Of a stretch of 64,000 bases of DNA, positions 46,558 through 54,712 are shown piece after piece (the first letter of the stretch is position 1; every line of letters starts with the position of its first letter). Both the position numbers and the translations under genes were made by a program. Location of the stretch: positions 2,351,001 to 2,415,000 of the forward strand of contig NZ_CP022957.1 of NCBI RefSeq assembly GCF_002269385.1, read 5' to 3'. The notes beneath the pieces were generated by a model, which made no database searches, was not told the DNA's origin, and saw only the letters and a program-made list of their open reading frames with translations. The DNA is from Maribacter cobaltidurans (GTDB taxonomy: Bacteria > Bacteroidota > Bacteroidia > Flavobacteriales > Flavobacteriaceae).

Positions 46558-47493
46558 ATGAAAGGACCACTATTTTATTCTAAGATTCTACTTTTTGGAG
46601 AGTACGGAATCATTAAAGATTCCAAGGGACTTTCCATTCCTTATAACTTTTTCAAGGGTGCTTTAAAGGCCAATGATCAATCTGAGGTGGCAAAAACATC
46701 CAATAAGGCATTAGAAAATTTTTCAGGTTATTTAAAGGAATTAATCTTAAAAGAACCAAAATTGGTCTCCTTTGATTTTGAATCTATGGACAGGGACATT
46801 GCAGCGGGAATGTACTTTGATAGTTCCATTCCTCAAGGATATGGTGTTGGTAGCAGTGGTGCTCTCGTTGCTGCCATATACGATAAATATGCCACGGACA
46901 AGATAACGGTGTTGGAAAACCTTACCCGTGACAAGCTGTTAAAGCTAAAGTCTGTTTTTGGTAAAATGGAGTCGTTCTTTCATGGAAAATCTTCCGGTTT
47001 GGATCCTTTAAACAGCTATTTAAGCCTTCCTATTCTCATCAATTCCAAGGATAATATTGAATCAACGAGCATTCCTTCCCAAAATATGGAAGGTAAGGGG
47101 GCCGTATTTTTATTGGATAGTGGTTCTATTGGGGAAACAGCACCAATGGTACAGATATTTATGGAGCAAATGAAAAATGAGGGGTTCCGTAAAATGCTAA
47201 AGAACCAGTTTATAAAACATACGGATGCTTGCGTTGAAGACTTTGTCAATGGGAACGTTAAATCCCTCTTTGGAAATCTAAAAAAACTATCTCATGTGGT
47301 ATTGGACAACTTCAAACCCATGATTCCTGCCAAATTCCATGATCTTTGGCGGCAAGGTATCGAATCCAATGACTACTATTTAAAACTTTGTGGGTCCGGG
47401 GGTGGAGGTTACTTCTTAGGATTCACGGAGGACTTTGAAAAAGCAAAAAGCGCTTTAAAAGACTACAAATTGGAAGTGGTCTATAACTTCTAG
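46558..47493 (+). CDS. Mevalonate kinase-like GHMP kinase
   Basis: The 311-residue protein opens with YSKILLFGEYGIIKDSKG, the GHMP start seen in mevalonate kinases. The ATP loop is IPQGYGVGSSGALVAAIYD, a substrate block MESFFHGKSSGLDPLNSYL follows, and the third motif is LCGSGGGGYFLGF. It would phosphorylate mevalonate, upstream of MvaD. Substrate assignment rests on the motifs and the neighbours: mvaD lies 142 bp upstream and the prenyltransferase gene 13 bp downstream. Confidence 0.85.
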   Translation: MKGPLFYSKILLFGEYGIIKDSKGLSIPYNFFKGALKANDQSEVAKTSNKALENFSGYLKELILKEPKLVSFDFESMDRDIAAGMYFDSSIPQGYGVGSSGALVAAIYDKYATDKITVLENLTRDKLLKLKSVFGKMESFFHGKSSGLDPLNSYLSLPILINSKDNIESTSIPSQNMEGKGAVFLLDSGSIGETAPMVQIFMEQMKNEGFRKMLKNQFIKHTDACVEDFVNGNVKSLFGNLKKLSHVVLDNFKPMIPAKFHDLWRQGIESNDYYLKLCGSGGGGYFLGFTEDFEKAKSALKDYKLEVVYNF

Positions 47494-47506
47494 GATATCC
47501 ATATAA

Positions 47507-48412
47507 ATGCTCAGTAGAAAAAACAAACTCCTGTTATTAAAGGTCTTAAGTTTGTTTTCGGTTGTGCGTGGATATAACCTCCTAATGATTGTCCTTGCAC
47601 AGTACTTGGCTTCCATATATATTCTTGCTCCTGATCTACCTTTACGAAAGGTTATTTTTGACGTGAACCTTTTCGTTATTGTAATTGCTTCAATGTTGGT
47701 CATTGCTGCTGGCTATATAATTAACAATTTCTACGATGCGGAGAAGGATTTGATCAATAAACCTAGAAAGAGCATGCTGGATAGATTAGTGAGTCAACGG
47801 TTTAAGTTATCCACCTATTTTGTACTAAATTTTTTGGCGGTTTTTGCGGCCAGTTATGTTTCTTTCAGGGCGGTCCTTTTCTTTTCGGCATATATTTTTG
47901 GAATTTGGTTCTACTCCCATAAACTCAAAAAAATTCCATTTGTCGGAAATTTTGTTTCCGCAACTTTGGCAATCACACCTTTTTTCGCTGTTTTTGTATA
48001 CTATAAGAACTTTGAGACCGTCATCTTTGTCCATGCGATGTTCCTTTTTCTTTTGATTTTGGCCAGAGAGCTAATCAAGGATTTAGAGAATATTTCTGGA
48101 GATGTCGCACAAAACTATAGAACGATTCCTATTATCTACGGGGTGGGGTTTTCCAAGCTTCTGATAGGTATTTTGTTGTTATTGACCCTAATTCCTTCTT
48201 TGCTCCTCATTTTTAAATTCGATGTAGGTTACATGAATTTTTATTTTGAGGGCTGTATCGCTTTGCTTACGATTTTCTTGGTAATTCTGGTAAAATCAAA
48301 AACCAGGAAGCATTATGTATGGCTGCATAATATCTTAAAATTGGTTATTGTGGTAGGGGTATTCAGTATTCTACTTATTGATGTAGATCTGGTATTGAAT
48401 AGAATTTTATAG
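47507..48412 (+). CDS. UbiA-family prenyltransferase (geranylgeranylglycerol-phosphate synthase-like)
   Basis: The 301-residue integral membrane protein has about eight helices and the two aspartate-rich prenyl-diphosphate sites of UbiA enzymes: NNFYDAEKDLINKP and ELIKDLENISGDVAQNYRTIP. UbiA proteins transfer a polyprenyl chain to an aromatic ring or to a glycerol-phosphate. The NFYDAEKD form is shared with the bacterial homologues of archaeal digeranylgeranylglyceryl phosphate synthase. It lies 13 bp after a mevalonate-kinase-like gene, so precursor supply and transfer are linked. The acceptor is not certain. Confidence 0.85.
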   Translation: MLSRKNKLLLLKVLSLFSVVRGYNLLMIVLAQYLASIYILAPDLPLRKVIFDVNLFVIVIASMLVIAAGYIINNFYDAEKDLINKPRKSMLDRLVSQRFKLSTYFVLNFLAVFAASYVSFRAVLFFSAYIFGIWFYSHKLKKIPFVGNFVSATLAITPFFAVFVYYKNFETVIFVHAMFLFLLILARELIKDLENISGDVAQNYRTIPIIYGVGFSKLLIGILLLLTLIPSLLLIFKFDVGYMNFYFEGCIALLTIFLVILVKSKTRKHYVWLHNILKLVIVVGVFSILLIDVDLVLNRIL

Positions 48413-48517
48413 AACAGCCGTGAAATGGTTTTGAGTGTGTAGGAATGCTTGGGCAGGTGTAACATAATATCCTCTAAATCAAAATGAAAATACCTCATTT
48501 TCTAAATTTCCCTTTGC

Positions 48518-48525
48518 TACCTTTG
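48518..48525 (+). promoter_or_regulatory. -7 box (TACCTTTG) ahead of the pseudouridine synthase gene
   Basis: TACCTTTG matches TAnnTTTG 18 bp before the ATG at 48543. A TTT triplet is 17 bases upstream, not the ideal TTG at 19. The implied leader is about 12 bases. Confidence 0.42.
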
Positions 48526-48542
48526 TATAAAATTTCGGAAAT

Positions 48543-49385
48543 ATGAGTAGGGGAGATTCAAATAACGATAAGAAAGCATCCGGTAGACAGGGCGGTACTT
48601 TTAGAAAGAAAAGTTATGCTAGGGGCAATGCGCCGGTAAAGAAAAATGCCTTGCCAAAACAGAACAGTGATCCAGATTCCATTAGATTGAATAAGTATGT
48701 TTCCAACTCTGGTGTTTGTTCCAGACGCGATGCGGATATTTATATTGCAGCGGGTAATGTTACCGTAAACGGAACCCCTATAACGGAAATGGGGTATAAG
48801 GTTAAGCTTACCGATGAGGTAAAGTTTGATGGCCGATTATTGAACCCGGTGAAAAAGGAATATGTACTTTTGAACAAGCCTAAGGATTTCTCCACGACCA
48901 TTAGGGATGAAAAAGGCAAGCGACATGTTTCCGGATTGATTTCCAACGCCTCAAAATCCAAACTATTGCCCGTCGATAAATTGGATAAAGAAGATACGGG
49001 TCTACTGCTTTTTACCAACGATGGCGATTTATCCAAACGGCTCAAAAGCCCTATCAACGGATTAAGGAAAATCTATCATTTGGTATTGGACAAGGATTTG
49101 AGAAGCGTGGATTTGGCCAAAATCCAAGAAGGTGTAGTGGTCGATGAAAAATTGGTTAAAGTACAGGACATCAGTTTTATTGATGGAGCTCCCAAAAGAG
49201 AAGTGGGCATAGAAATTTATAGTTCCAGGGGTAAAATCGTTCAACGCCTGTTCGAGCAATTGGATTATACAGTAATCAAACTGGACCGTGTAATTTACGG
49301 CGGACTTACCAAGAAAGACCTTCCTAGGGGACATTGGAGATATTTAACGGACCAAGAGGTCATCAATCTTAAAATGATTAAATAA
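48543..49385 (+). CDS. RsuA/RluB-family pseudouridine synthase with altered active-site motifs
   Basis: The 280-residue protein has a basic, low-complexity N-terminal tail (residues 1-45), an S4 RNA-binding domain (RLNKYVSNSGVCSRRDADIY) and the RsuA/RluB catalytic domain. The catalytic Asp lies in LLPVDKLDKEDTGLLLFTND. In this family the block is almost always GRLD, so Lys replaces the usual Arg. The second signature, normally close to SGRNRIVRRMFE, reads SSRGKIVQRLFE here. The enzyme would modify rRNA uridines, but both changes make it a divergent member, perhaps a paralogue with another target. The metallopeptidase gene follows 26 bp downstream. Confidence 0.85.
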   Translation: MSRGDSNNDKKASGRQGGTFRKKSYARGNAPVKKNALPKQNSDPDSIRLNKYVSNSGVCSRRDADIYIAAGNVTVNGTPITEMGYKVKLTDEVKFDGRLLNPVKKEYVLLNKPKDFSTTIRDEKGKRHVSGLISNASKSKLLPVDKLDKEDTGLLLFTNDGDLSKRLKSPINGLRKIYHLVLDKDLRSVDLAKIQEGVVVDEKLVKVQDISFIDGAPKREVGIEIYSSRGKIVQRLFEQLDYTVIKLDRVIYGGLTKKDLPRGHWRYLTDQEVINLKMIK

Positions 49386-49411
49386 ATCCATGCGTCCTTA
49401 AATATTGTTAA

Positions 49412-50473
49412 ATGAAATTATTTCAATGTTCCAACTGCAATAATACCCTTGCGTTTGAGAACAATATCTGTGTTTCCTGTGAACATTTTTTGGGCTATTC
49501 CTCGTATTATAACCAGATGGTTCCGTTACCTCCTACCCATTCAAGATGGAAAGTGCCTTCCTTGGGAGAAGAGGAATATATCTATTGCTCCAACAATTCG
49601 TTGGGTACCTGTAATTGGCTTATTCCTTCTAATGAACCCTCTGGATTTTGCCTTGCTTGTTCGTTAAATAGGACAATACCGGATTTGGGCAAACCCGAAA
49701 ATGTTCAAAAATGGAAAAGTATTGAATTTGCCAAACACAGATTGGTCTATCAACTTTTAAGGTTGAGGTTGCCTATTGTGAGTAAAACGGTAGATCCTGA
49801 AAACGGCCTTTGTTTTGATTTTTTATCGAGGGAAGATATGGATAAAGCTTCCAATGGGATAAAGACGGGACATGCCAACGGCGTAATCACTATCTTGATT
49901 TCCGAGGCGGATGCCGTAGTTAGGGAACAGGTAAAACAAGAAATGGAAGAGCGTTACCGGACGCTACTTGGCCACTTTAGACATGAGGTTGGTCATTATT
50001 TTTGGGATAGATTGGTTTGGCCAGATCAAAATAACCTTCAAGGGTTCAGGAATATTTTTGGTGATGAGACAATCTCATATACAGAATCACTACAGACGTA
50101 TTATAATGAAGGACCAAAACAAAATTGGCAGGGTTCCTATATAAGTAAGTATGCGTCCTCCCATCCTTGGGAGGATTGGGCAGAAACATGGTCCCATTAT
50201 CTGCATCTTATGGATGCCTTGGAAACGGCAAACAGTTTTGGCCTAAGCTTGAATCCAAGGCTTAATGGATCTCACAAACTTACTTTGGATGCGAACTTTG
50301 ACCCATATCTTGAGAACGATTTCAACAAAATTCTAGATAGTGGAATTCCATTATTGTATGCAATGAACAGCATGAACCGATCCATGGGAGAGGAGGATCC
50401 CTATCCGTTTATTATCTCCGATCCCGTAAAAACCAAGCTGGAATTCATTCATAACCTCCTAAAAAGGGATTAA
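49412..50473 (+). CDS. Zinc-ribbon putative zinc-binding metallopeptidase
   Basis: The 353-residue protein starts with a four-cysteine ribbon (LFQCSNCNNTLAF, NNICVSCEHF) and a second Cys group (CNWLIP, FCLACSLN), then has a gluzincin-like site: LLGHFRHEVGHYFWDRL with HExxH, and the downstream Glu in HPWEDWAETWSHYLHL. This is the layout of the putative zinc-binding metallopeptidase family (Peptidase_Mx). No signal peptide is present, so it is cytoplasmic. The substrate is unknown. It follows the pseudouridine synthase gene by 26 bp and may be co-transcribed with it. Confidence 0.88.
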   Translation: MKLFQCSNCNNTLAFENNICVSCEHFLGYSSYYNQMVPLPPTHSRWKVPSLGEEEYIYCSNNSLGTCNWLIPSNEPSGFCLACSLNRTIPDLGKPENVQKWKSIEFAKHRLVYQLLRLRLPIVSKTVDPENGLCFDFLSREDMDKASNGIKTGHANGVITILISEADAVVREQVKQEMEERYRTLLGHFRHEVGHYFWDRLVWPDQNNLQGFRNIFGDETISYTESLQTYYNEGPKQNWQGSYISKYASSHPWEDWAETWSHYLHLMDALETANSFGLSLNPRLNGSHKLTLDANFDPYLENDFNKILDSGIPLLYAMNSMNRSMGEEDPYPFIISDPVKTKLEFIHNLLKRD

Positions 50474-50552
50474 TAGGTTTTTGAACCAAACTTTGCTTCA
50501 ATAGGGGTACAAAGTCTCACGTATTTTAGGTTACTTATTCAAAAATAATATA

Positions 50553-50720
50553 ATGAATATAGCACCAGTCTTAGGATTTGCCAAACTATTGGTAAAGAGC
50601 AGAAAAACTAAATTATTACTTATTGGGGCCCAACTTGGTTATGTTGGCTATAAATATTTAAAGAACAGAAAACAAAAGTACCCCAAATCCAAATCAAAGA
50701 CAATCGAAACAACGAACTAA
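50553..50720 (+). CDS. Small predicted membrane-associated protein (55 aa)
   Basis: The frame opens at ATG 50553 after an AT-rich stretch and ends with TAA at 50720. The product starts MNIAPVLGFAKLLVKSRKTK, continues with a short hydrophobic run (LLLIGAQLGYVGYKYL) and ends in a Lys-rich tail (KNRKQKYPKSKSKTIETTN). One membrane segment with a positive C-terminus is plausible. It lies 79 bp after the metallopeptidase gene, and its last 27 bases overlap the 3' end of the convergent kinase-like gene. It could be a real small gene or a chance frame; the hydrophobic/basic pattern and clean stop favour a gene. Confidence 0.45.
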   Translation: MNIAPVLGFAKLLVKSRKTKLLLIGAQLGYVGYKYLKNRKQKYPKSKSKTIETTN

Positions 50721-51965
50721 AGGGCTCGGTAGATTCAAGTCTTCAGAACCTTTTAAAGGTGTATGTAAATATTCTTTTTTGCTTATATTTTCATAAAAAT
50801 CCTCGGCTATTTTGGGAAGATCGTTTTTTCTGGACTTAATTGCGGCAATAATCTCTTCCGCATCTAATTTGTAAAGTTGTTTGGGCCATACCTTAAAACT
50901 ATTCTCAATAGTAGTATCCTTAAGCATATACTGTAATTTTTCCGCCTCGCTCAAAAATTCCTTCTTGGTGGAACCTTTTAAGAAATACACATCGAATGGC
51001 ATAACCAATCCCGGGAGATAATCTATGTCCTTTTCAAAGGGTTGCAATCCAGGAAGCAAATGCCTATTTGAAATTATTGTGGGAATTAAACCACCAATAT
51101 TAAAGAATGCGTTATCCCGGTCTCCTGCAATGGGTATGGCTTTATAGCTATTATCCAACTTTAGGATGGCCCAACCCCATTGTTTGGAATGTCTGTCCCA
51201 GTCACCGATTAAAATATCGAACAATCTTGCCCTAATCAGTGTTTTTCTGTCAATTTTTAAATCCGGTCCTAGTTCAACTTTTAATTCTTGAAGGTCATCG
51301 GTATCTATAATTTCTTCGACTTCATTATGGGGAGTCCAGTTTTTGCCTCCTTCCGTTTCATGTTCCAAAAGGTAGATTTTGTTTCCATAATCCTCGTTGT
51401 ATTCCCCTAAAGTTTCTTGTTTCGGGACAAATACGGCTTTAGGTTTTGTATGAATTAATTCTGCCTTATCCGCCAAACTGGCTACCGCTATGGCCGCAAA
51501 AGGATGTTGTGCGGAGATACCGTCTACAATAATATTTTCCAGGCCCAATGTTTCCGCCCATTCCGGAACCAAAGGTTGAGGGTCTTTATTGATGCTCCGC
51601 AAGGAATAGACAAAGCCCTTTTTTGATCTCAACTTTAAACTATGGGTCTGCTTTCCGCCACCTTCTTCCAGAATCTCCATTCCACCATAAAGCGTATCCA
51701 AAAAAACGATTGGGAAATTAATGGGAGTGGACCATGCTTCACGATACTGCTCCCCTTGCATCAACGTTTTTAATGCATTTGCCTTATATAGATAACTAGG
51801 TGTAATGGTTACAGAATCATGTTCGGTAAAATCAATGGTCGTTAAATCTGAAGTTTCATTTATGACTAAGGTCGTAGTATTTTTATGGGTGGAGGCAATT
51901 GAAAAATAGGTCAAAAGAATAAATATGAGAACAATGACCCCAACTGCAATCCCTATTTTTTTCAT
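50694..51965 (-). CDS. Membrane-anchored kinase-like protein, paralogue of the large fusion's middle domain
   Basis: The 423-residue protein has one N-terminal anchor (IGIAVGVIVLIFILLTYFS), then a domain that aligns with residues about 415-770 of the lipoprotein encoded at 13956-17666. Shared blocks are VFLDTLYGGM / VYIDTLFGGL, EEGGGKQTHSLKLRSKKG / KKGGGHQSKSLRLRHSSG, FVPKQETLGEYNEDYG / YIPKQEALGQYNDVFG, RARLFDILIGDWDRHSKQW, and GDRDNAF. Asp257 and Asp282/284 match the catalytic and metal aspartates of Fam20/PI4K-like kinases, with similar spacing in both paralogues. Here there is no phosphatase and no barrel. The domain would face the periplasm. It is 64 bp downstream of the M1 peptidase gene. 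A kinase activity is inferred only. Confidence 0.8.
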   Translation of the reverse strand: MKKIGIAVGVIVLIFILLTYFSIASTHKNTTTLVINETSDLTTIDFTEHDSVTITPSYLYKANALKTLMQGEQYREAWSTPINFPIVFLDTLYGGMEILEEGGGKQTHSLKLRSKKGFVYSLRSINKDPQPLVPEWAETLGLENIIVDGISAQHPFAAIAVASLADKAELIHTKPKAVFVPKQETLGEYNEDYGNKIYLLEHETEGGKNWTPHNEVEEIIDTDDLQELKVELGPDLKIDRKTLIRARLFDILIGDWDRHSKQWGWAILKLDNSYKAIPIAGDRDNAFFNIGGLIPTIISNRHLLPGLQPFEKDIDYLPGLVMPFDVYFLKGSTKKEFLSEAEKLQYMLKDTTIENSFKVWPKQLYKLDAEEIIAAIKSRKNDLPKIAEDFYENISKKEYLHTPLKGSEDLNLPSPLVRCFDCL

Positions 51966-52029
51966 AACTCAATTTAAAACTTTCATGTCACCATTTCTGA
52001 TTCAGAAAGATTTTTTAAGAGCCTTTTAG

Positions 52030-53622
52030 CTATTTTTCCTGAAATAACAGCCATGCATTGGGATCCAGATGCACGTTATTTGGCTTTTCCTTTAAAGGTA
52101 TTTCAAAGATTACCTTCTTTGTGCTGACATCAAGGGTAAAGGTTTTTGCATCTTCTCCATCAATACCTATTTCCATTGGAAATGAAAATACATGATGGTC
52201 TTGTACCTGTTCCACATTTACAAAAAGCTTATTTTTTTCATAATGCCAGGCCCACTTGATTTCTGGATATCCCTTGGTAAATATCCATTGCTGAAAAAAA
52301 TCGTCTAAATTTTCTCCAGAAACCTGTTCCATAGTGGCTTTGAAATCAGATGTTAAGGCGTTGGAATTTTTATATTTTTTGTAGTATTCCACTATTCCTT
52401 CCCAAAACAGTTCATCCCCTAGTTGATGTCTGAGCATATTTAATACCCAACCCCCTTTTTGATAGGTATTCACACTAAGTACACGCATGGGATCTTTTAT
52501 GGTAGGGTCTACAATGGGCGAAGGGTTCTTTTGATAGTATTCGATTATCTGTTTACGATCTAATAATAGTTCTTCCCTTCGTTTTTCATCGCCATAGACG
52601 CTCTCAAGGTATAAAATGGCGAAATACGTGGCAAAACCTTCACTGAGCCAAACATGGTTCCAGTCCTTTTCCGTTGCGGAATTTCCGAACCATTGATGTG
52701 CAATTTCATGGGCAATGAGACCCTCTACTTCATTTTTTCCGTTCACCGAATTCTCAAAATATGCAATGGTACCTGCATTTTCCAATCCTCCCCATTGGGT
52801 CTTCGCTTGCATATTGGCCAGTTTGGCATAGGAATAGGGGCCTATTTGGTCTATAAAATATTTAAGCACCTTTGTAGCAACTCCATAATCTGAAAAACCT
52901 TCCAATCTGTTCTCTGGATATACCCATGCCGATACAGGAATTTCATAAACTTCGTCCAATAACCTGCTGGCAAATTTAGTGACGCCTATGGTTACGACCT
53001 TCATGGCAACCGGTGCTGGTTCTTTGTAAATGGTAAGTTTGTTTCCACTTTGCAAATAACTTTCCTCTATTTTTTCCCCAGTGGCCACCACATCATAGTG
53101 GTCAGGAGCCGTAATCCTGAATTCTACGGAAGCTTTATCATAAGGATGGTCCACTGATGGTAACCAGTGTCTCGCCAAGTTGGGCCAATTATCACCAAAA
53201 AAGGACCGTTGTCCAAACTTGGTGGTGTCTATGACCAAGCCTCTTTCCGGTATACCGTGATATGAAATCTTGAAAATTTGAAAGTCATGGTTTTTTGGGC
53301 TAGGTGAAATTTTAATTTTATTGGCTTCAAACGAATAATTTACTTTCTTATCGCCTTCCAAAACTTGGGTTATTTCCATCCCGTATTCACCTGATTTACC
53401 TATCAAATCCAGACTAAAAGATTGTGCCTCCTCTGCAAAGTCGACCCAAATTTCTGCTTCGCCTTTTATTTCATTGTTGTCGTCATTCAACTCAAGGTTA
53501 AAGATGTAACTTCTAACATCAGCAGATTCATTTCTGACATAGGTATCCTGGGCCTGTATAGAAGTAATAAGAAAAATAAATAAACCGAACGGATACAAGC
53601 GATTTGCAAATTGACTTTTCAT
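52030..53622 (-). CDS. Secreted M1-family aminopeptidase
   Basis: The 530-residue protein has a signal peptide (LYPFGLFIFLITSIQAQ), an N-terminal beta-domain, the substrate-anchoring GGLENAGTIAYFE (equivalent to GxMEN) and the gluzincin zinc site HEIAHQWFGN at 305-314 with the third ligand Glu in WLSEGFATYF. It is shorter than aminopeptidase N because the helical C-terminal domain is missing, as in leukotriene-A4-hydrolase-like and small bacterial M1 enzymes. It should remove N-terminal residues from peptides in the periplasm or outside. The kinase-like gene follows on the same strand. The 199-bp divergent spacer to yihY shows no clear promoter. Confidence 0.92.
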   Translation of the reverse strand: MKSQFANRLYPFGLFIFLITSIQAQDTYVRNESADVRSYIFNLELNDDNNEIKGEAEIWVDFAEEAQSFSLDLIGKSGEYGMEITQVLEGDKKVNYSFEANKIKISPSPKNHDFQIFKISYHGIPERGLVIDTTKFGQRSFFGDNWPNLARHWLPSVDHPYDKASVEFRITAPDHYDVVATGEKIEESYLQSGNKLTIYKEPAPVAMKVVTIGVTKFASRLLDEVYEIPVSAWVYPENRLEGFSDYGVATKVLKYFIDQIGPYSYAKLANMQAKTQWGGLENAGTIAYFENSVNGKNEVEGLIAHEIAHQWFGNSATEKDWNHVWLSEGFATYFAILYLESVYGDEKRREELLLDRKQIIEYYQKNPSPIVDPTIKDPMRVLSVNTYQKGGWVLNMLRHQLGDELFWEGIVEYYKKYKNSNALTSDFKATMEQVSGENLDDFFQQWIFTKGYPEIKWAWHYEKNKLFVNVEQVQDHHVFSFPMEIGIDGEDAKTFTLDVSTKKVIFEIPLKEKPNNVHLDPNAWLLFQEK

Positions 53623-53836
53623 GGGATGTGGTCTACATTTAGATATGATTGAGCAAGATAAAATATATCTATTTTATCCATCATATTTATACTGGATATT
53701 TCTAAAAATAGTAATATCCGCAATATCGAATTTTTCAAAAGAGTAGATAACTTTTATGTGCCGAAATATTAAGCAATTGAAGGCATTAAACTTTGAAATG
53801 AACTAAGAAATGTGGTGCTAGTTGACTATATTGAGT

Positions 53837-54712
53837 ATGCCAATAAACAAGGAAGAAATGAAGTTTAGATTGAATCAATTTCCAAAACTCCTGGTCACCA
53901 CCTTTAATGCTTGGTTGGAAAAGGAGCCTTTTAAGATTAGTGCGGTAATCGCTTATTATGCTATTCTTTCCCTACCTGGATTATTGATTATTATTTTGGA
54001 AGTAGTTGGTGCCATTTGGGGTAAAGAAATCGTTAGGGGAGAGTTATTTTCAGAAATATCCTCTGCCATGGGACCGGAAACCGCTCAATCGATTCAAGAA
54101 ATGCTGGCTGACCCCGGTAGTGAGAACACCTCTACTTTAGCCACTTTTTTAGGGATTTGTGTACTAATTTACGGGGCAACCGGAGTTTTTTATCAATTGC
54201 AGAATGCTTTAAACGATATTTGGGGAGTATCACCAAACTATTCCAATGAAATTCTAGCTACTCTTTTTGGAAGATTGAAGAGTTTTGGCTTTATTTTGAT
54301 ATTTGGATTCCTATTGCTCATAAGCTTTGTAATTACTTCATTTTTATCTGCTTTTTCCAAACAACTGTCAAGGTTACTTTCCACAAGTATTGTGGAGTGG
54401 ACGTTTGTCATGGATATATTACTATCCCTCATTTTTATCTACTTCTTGTTTGGTGCTATGTTCAGGTATCTTCCAAGTGTGAAAGTTAAATGGAATGCCG
54501 TAAAAATTGGAGCAGGACTTACCGCCCTTTTATTTTTGTTGGGTAAATATGCCTTGGCTTTTTATTTTGGAAAAGCGGAGCCGGGCTCTACCTATGGGGC
54601 TGCCGGCTCAATAATTTTGGTCATGCTATGGGTATCTTATTCCAGTTTAATAGTGACCTTTGGGGCTCAATTTACCAAGGTGTACTCGGATAAATATGTA
54701 AAATCGAGTTAG
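53837..54712 (+). CDS. YihY/virulence factor BrkB family membrane protein
   Basis: The 291-residue protein has about six transmembrane helices and the YihY/BrkB pattern: FKISAVIAYYAILSLPGLLI, IYGATGVFYQLQNALNDIWG, RYLPSVKVKWNAVKIGAGLT and GAAGSIILVMLWVSYSSLIV. I use ATG 53837 (MPINKEEMKF); the longer frame starts with TTG at 53822. The family was once called RNase BN but is a membrane protein of unknown transport or envelope role. Its stop overlaps the convergent argH stop by 4 bp. Confidence 0.88.
   Translation: MPINKEEMKFRLNQFPKLLVTTFNAWLEKEPFKISAVIAYYAILSLPGLLIIILEVVGAIWGKEIVRGELFSEISSAMGPETAQSIQEMLADPGSENTSTLATFLGICVLIYGATGVFYQLQNALNDIWGVSPNYSNEILATLFGRLKSFGFILIFGFLLLISFVITSFLSAFSKQLSRLLSTSIVEWTFVMDILLSLIFIYFLFGAMFRYLPSVKVKWNAVKIGAGLTALLFLLGKYALAFYFGKAEPGSTYGAAGSIILVMLWVSYSSLIVTFGAQFTKVYSDKYVKSS

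Noticed and set aside
48543..49385. Frameshift or sequencing error behind the odd pseudouridine synthase motifs
   Set aside because: The frame is open throughout, other blocks are intact and the changes are single-residue substitutions.
53822..53836. TTG start for the YihY gene
   Set aside because: ATG 53837 is close by and preserves all helices; the extra five residues are not needed.
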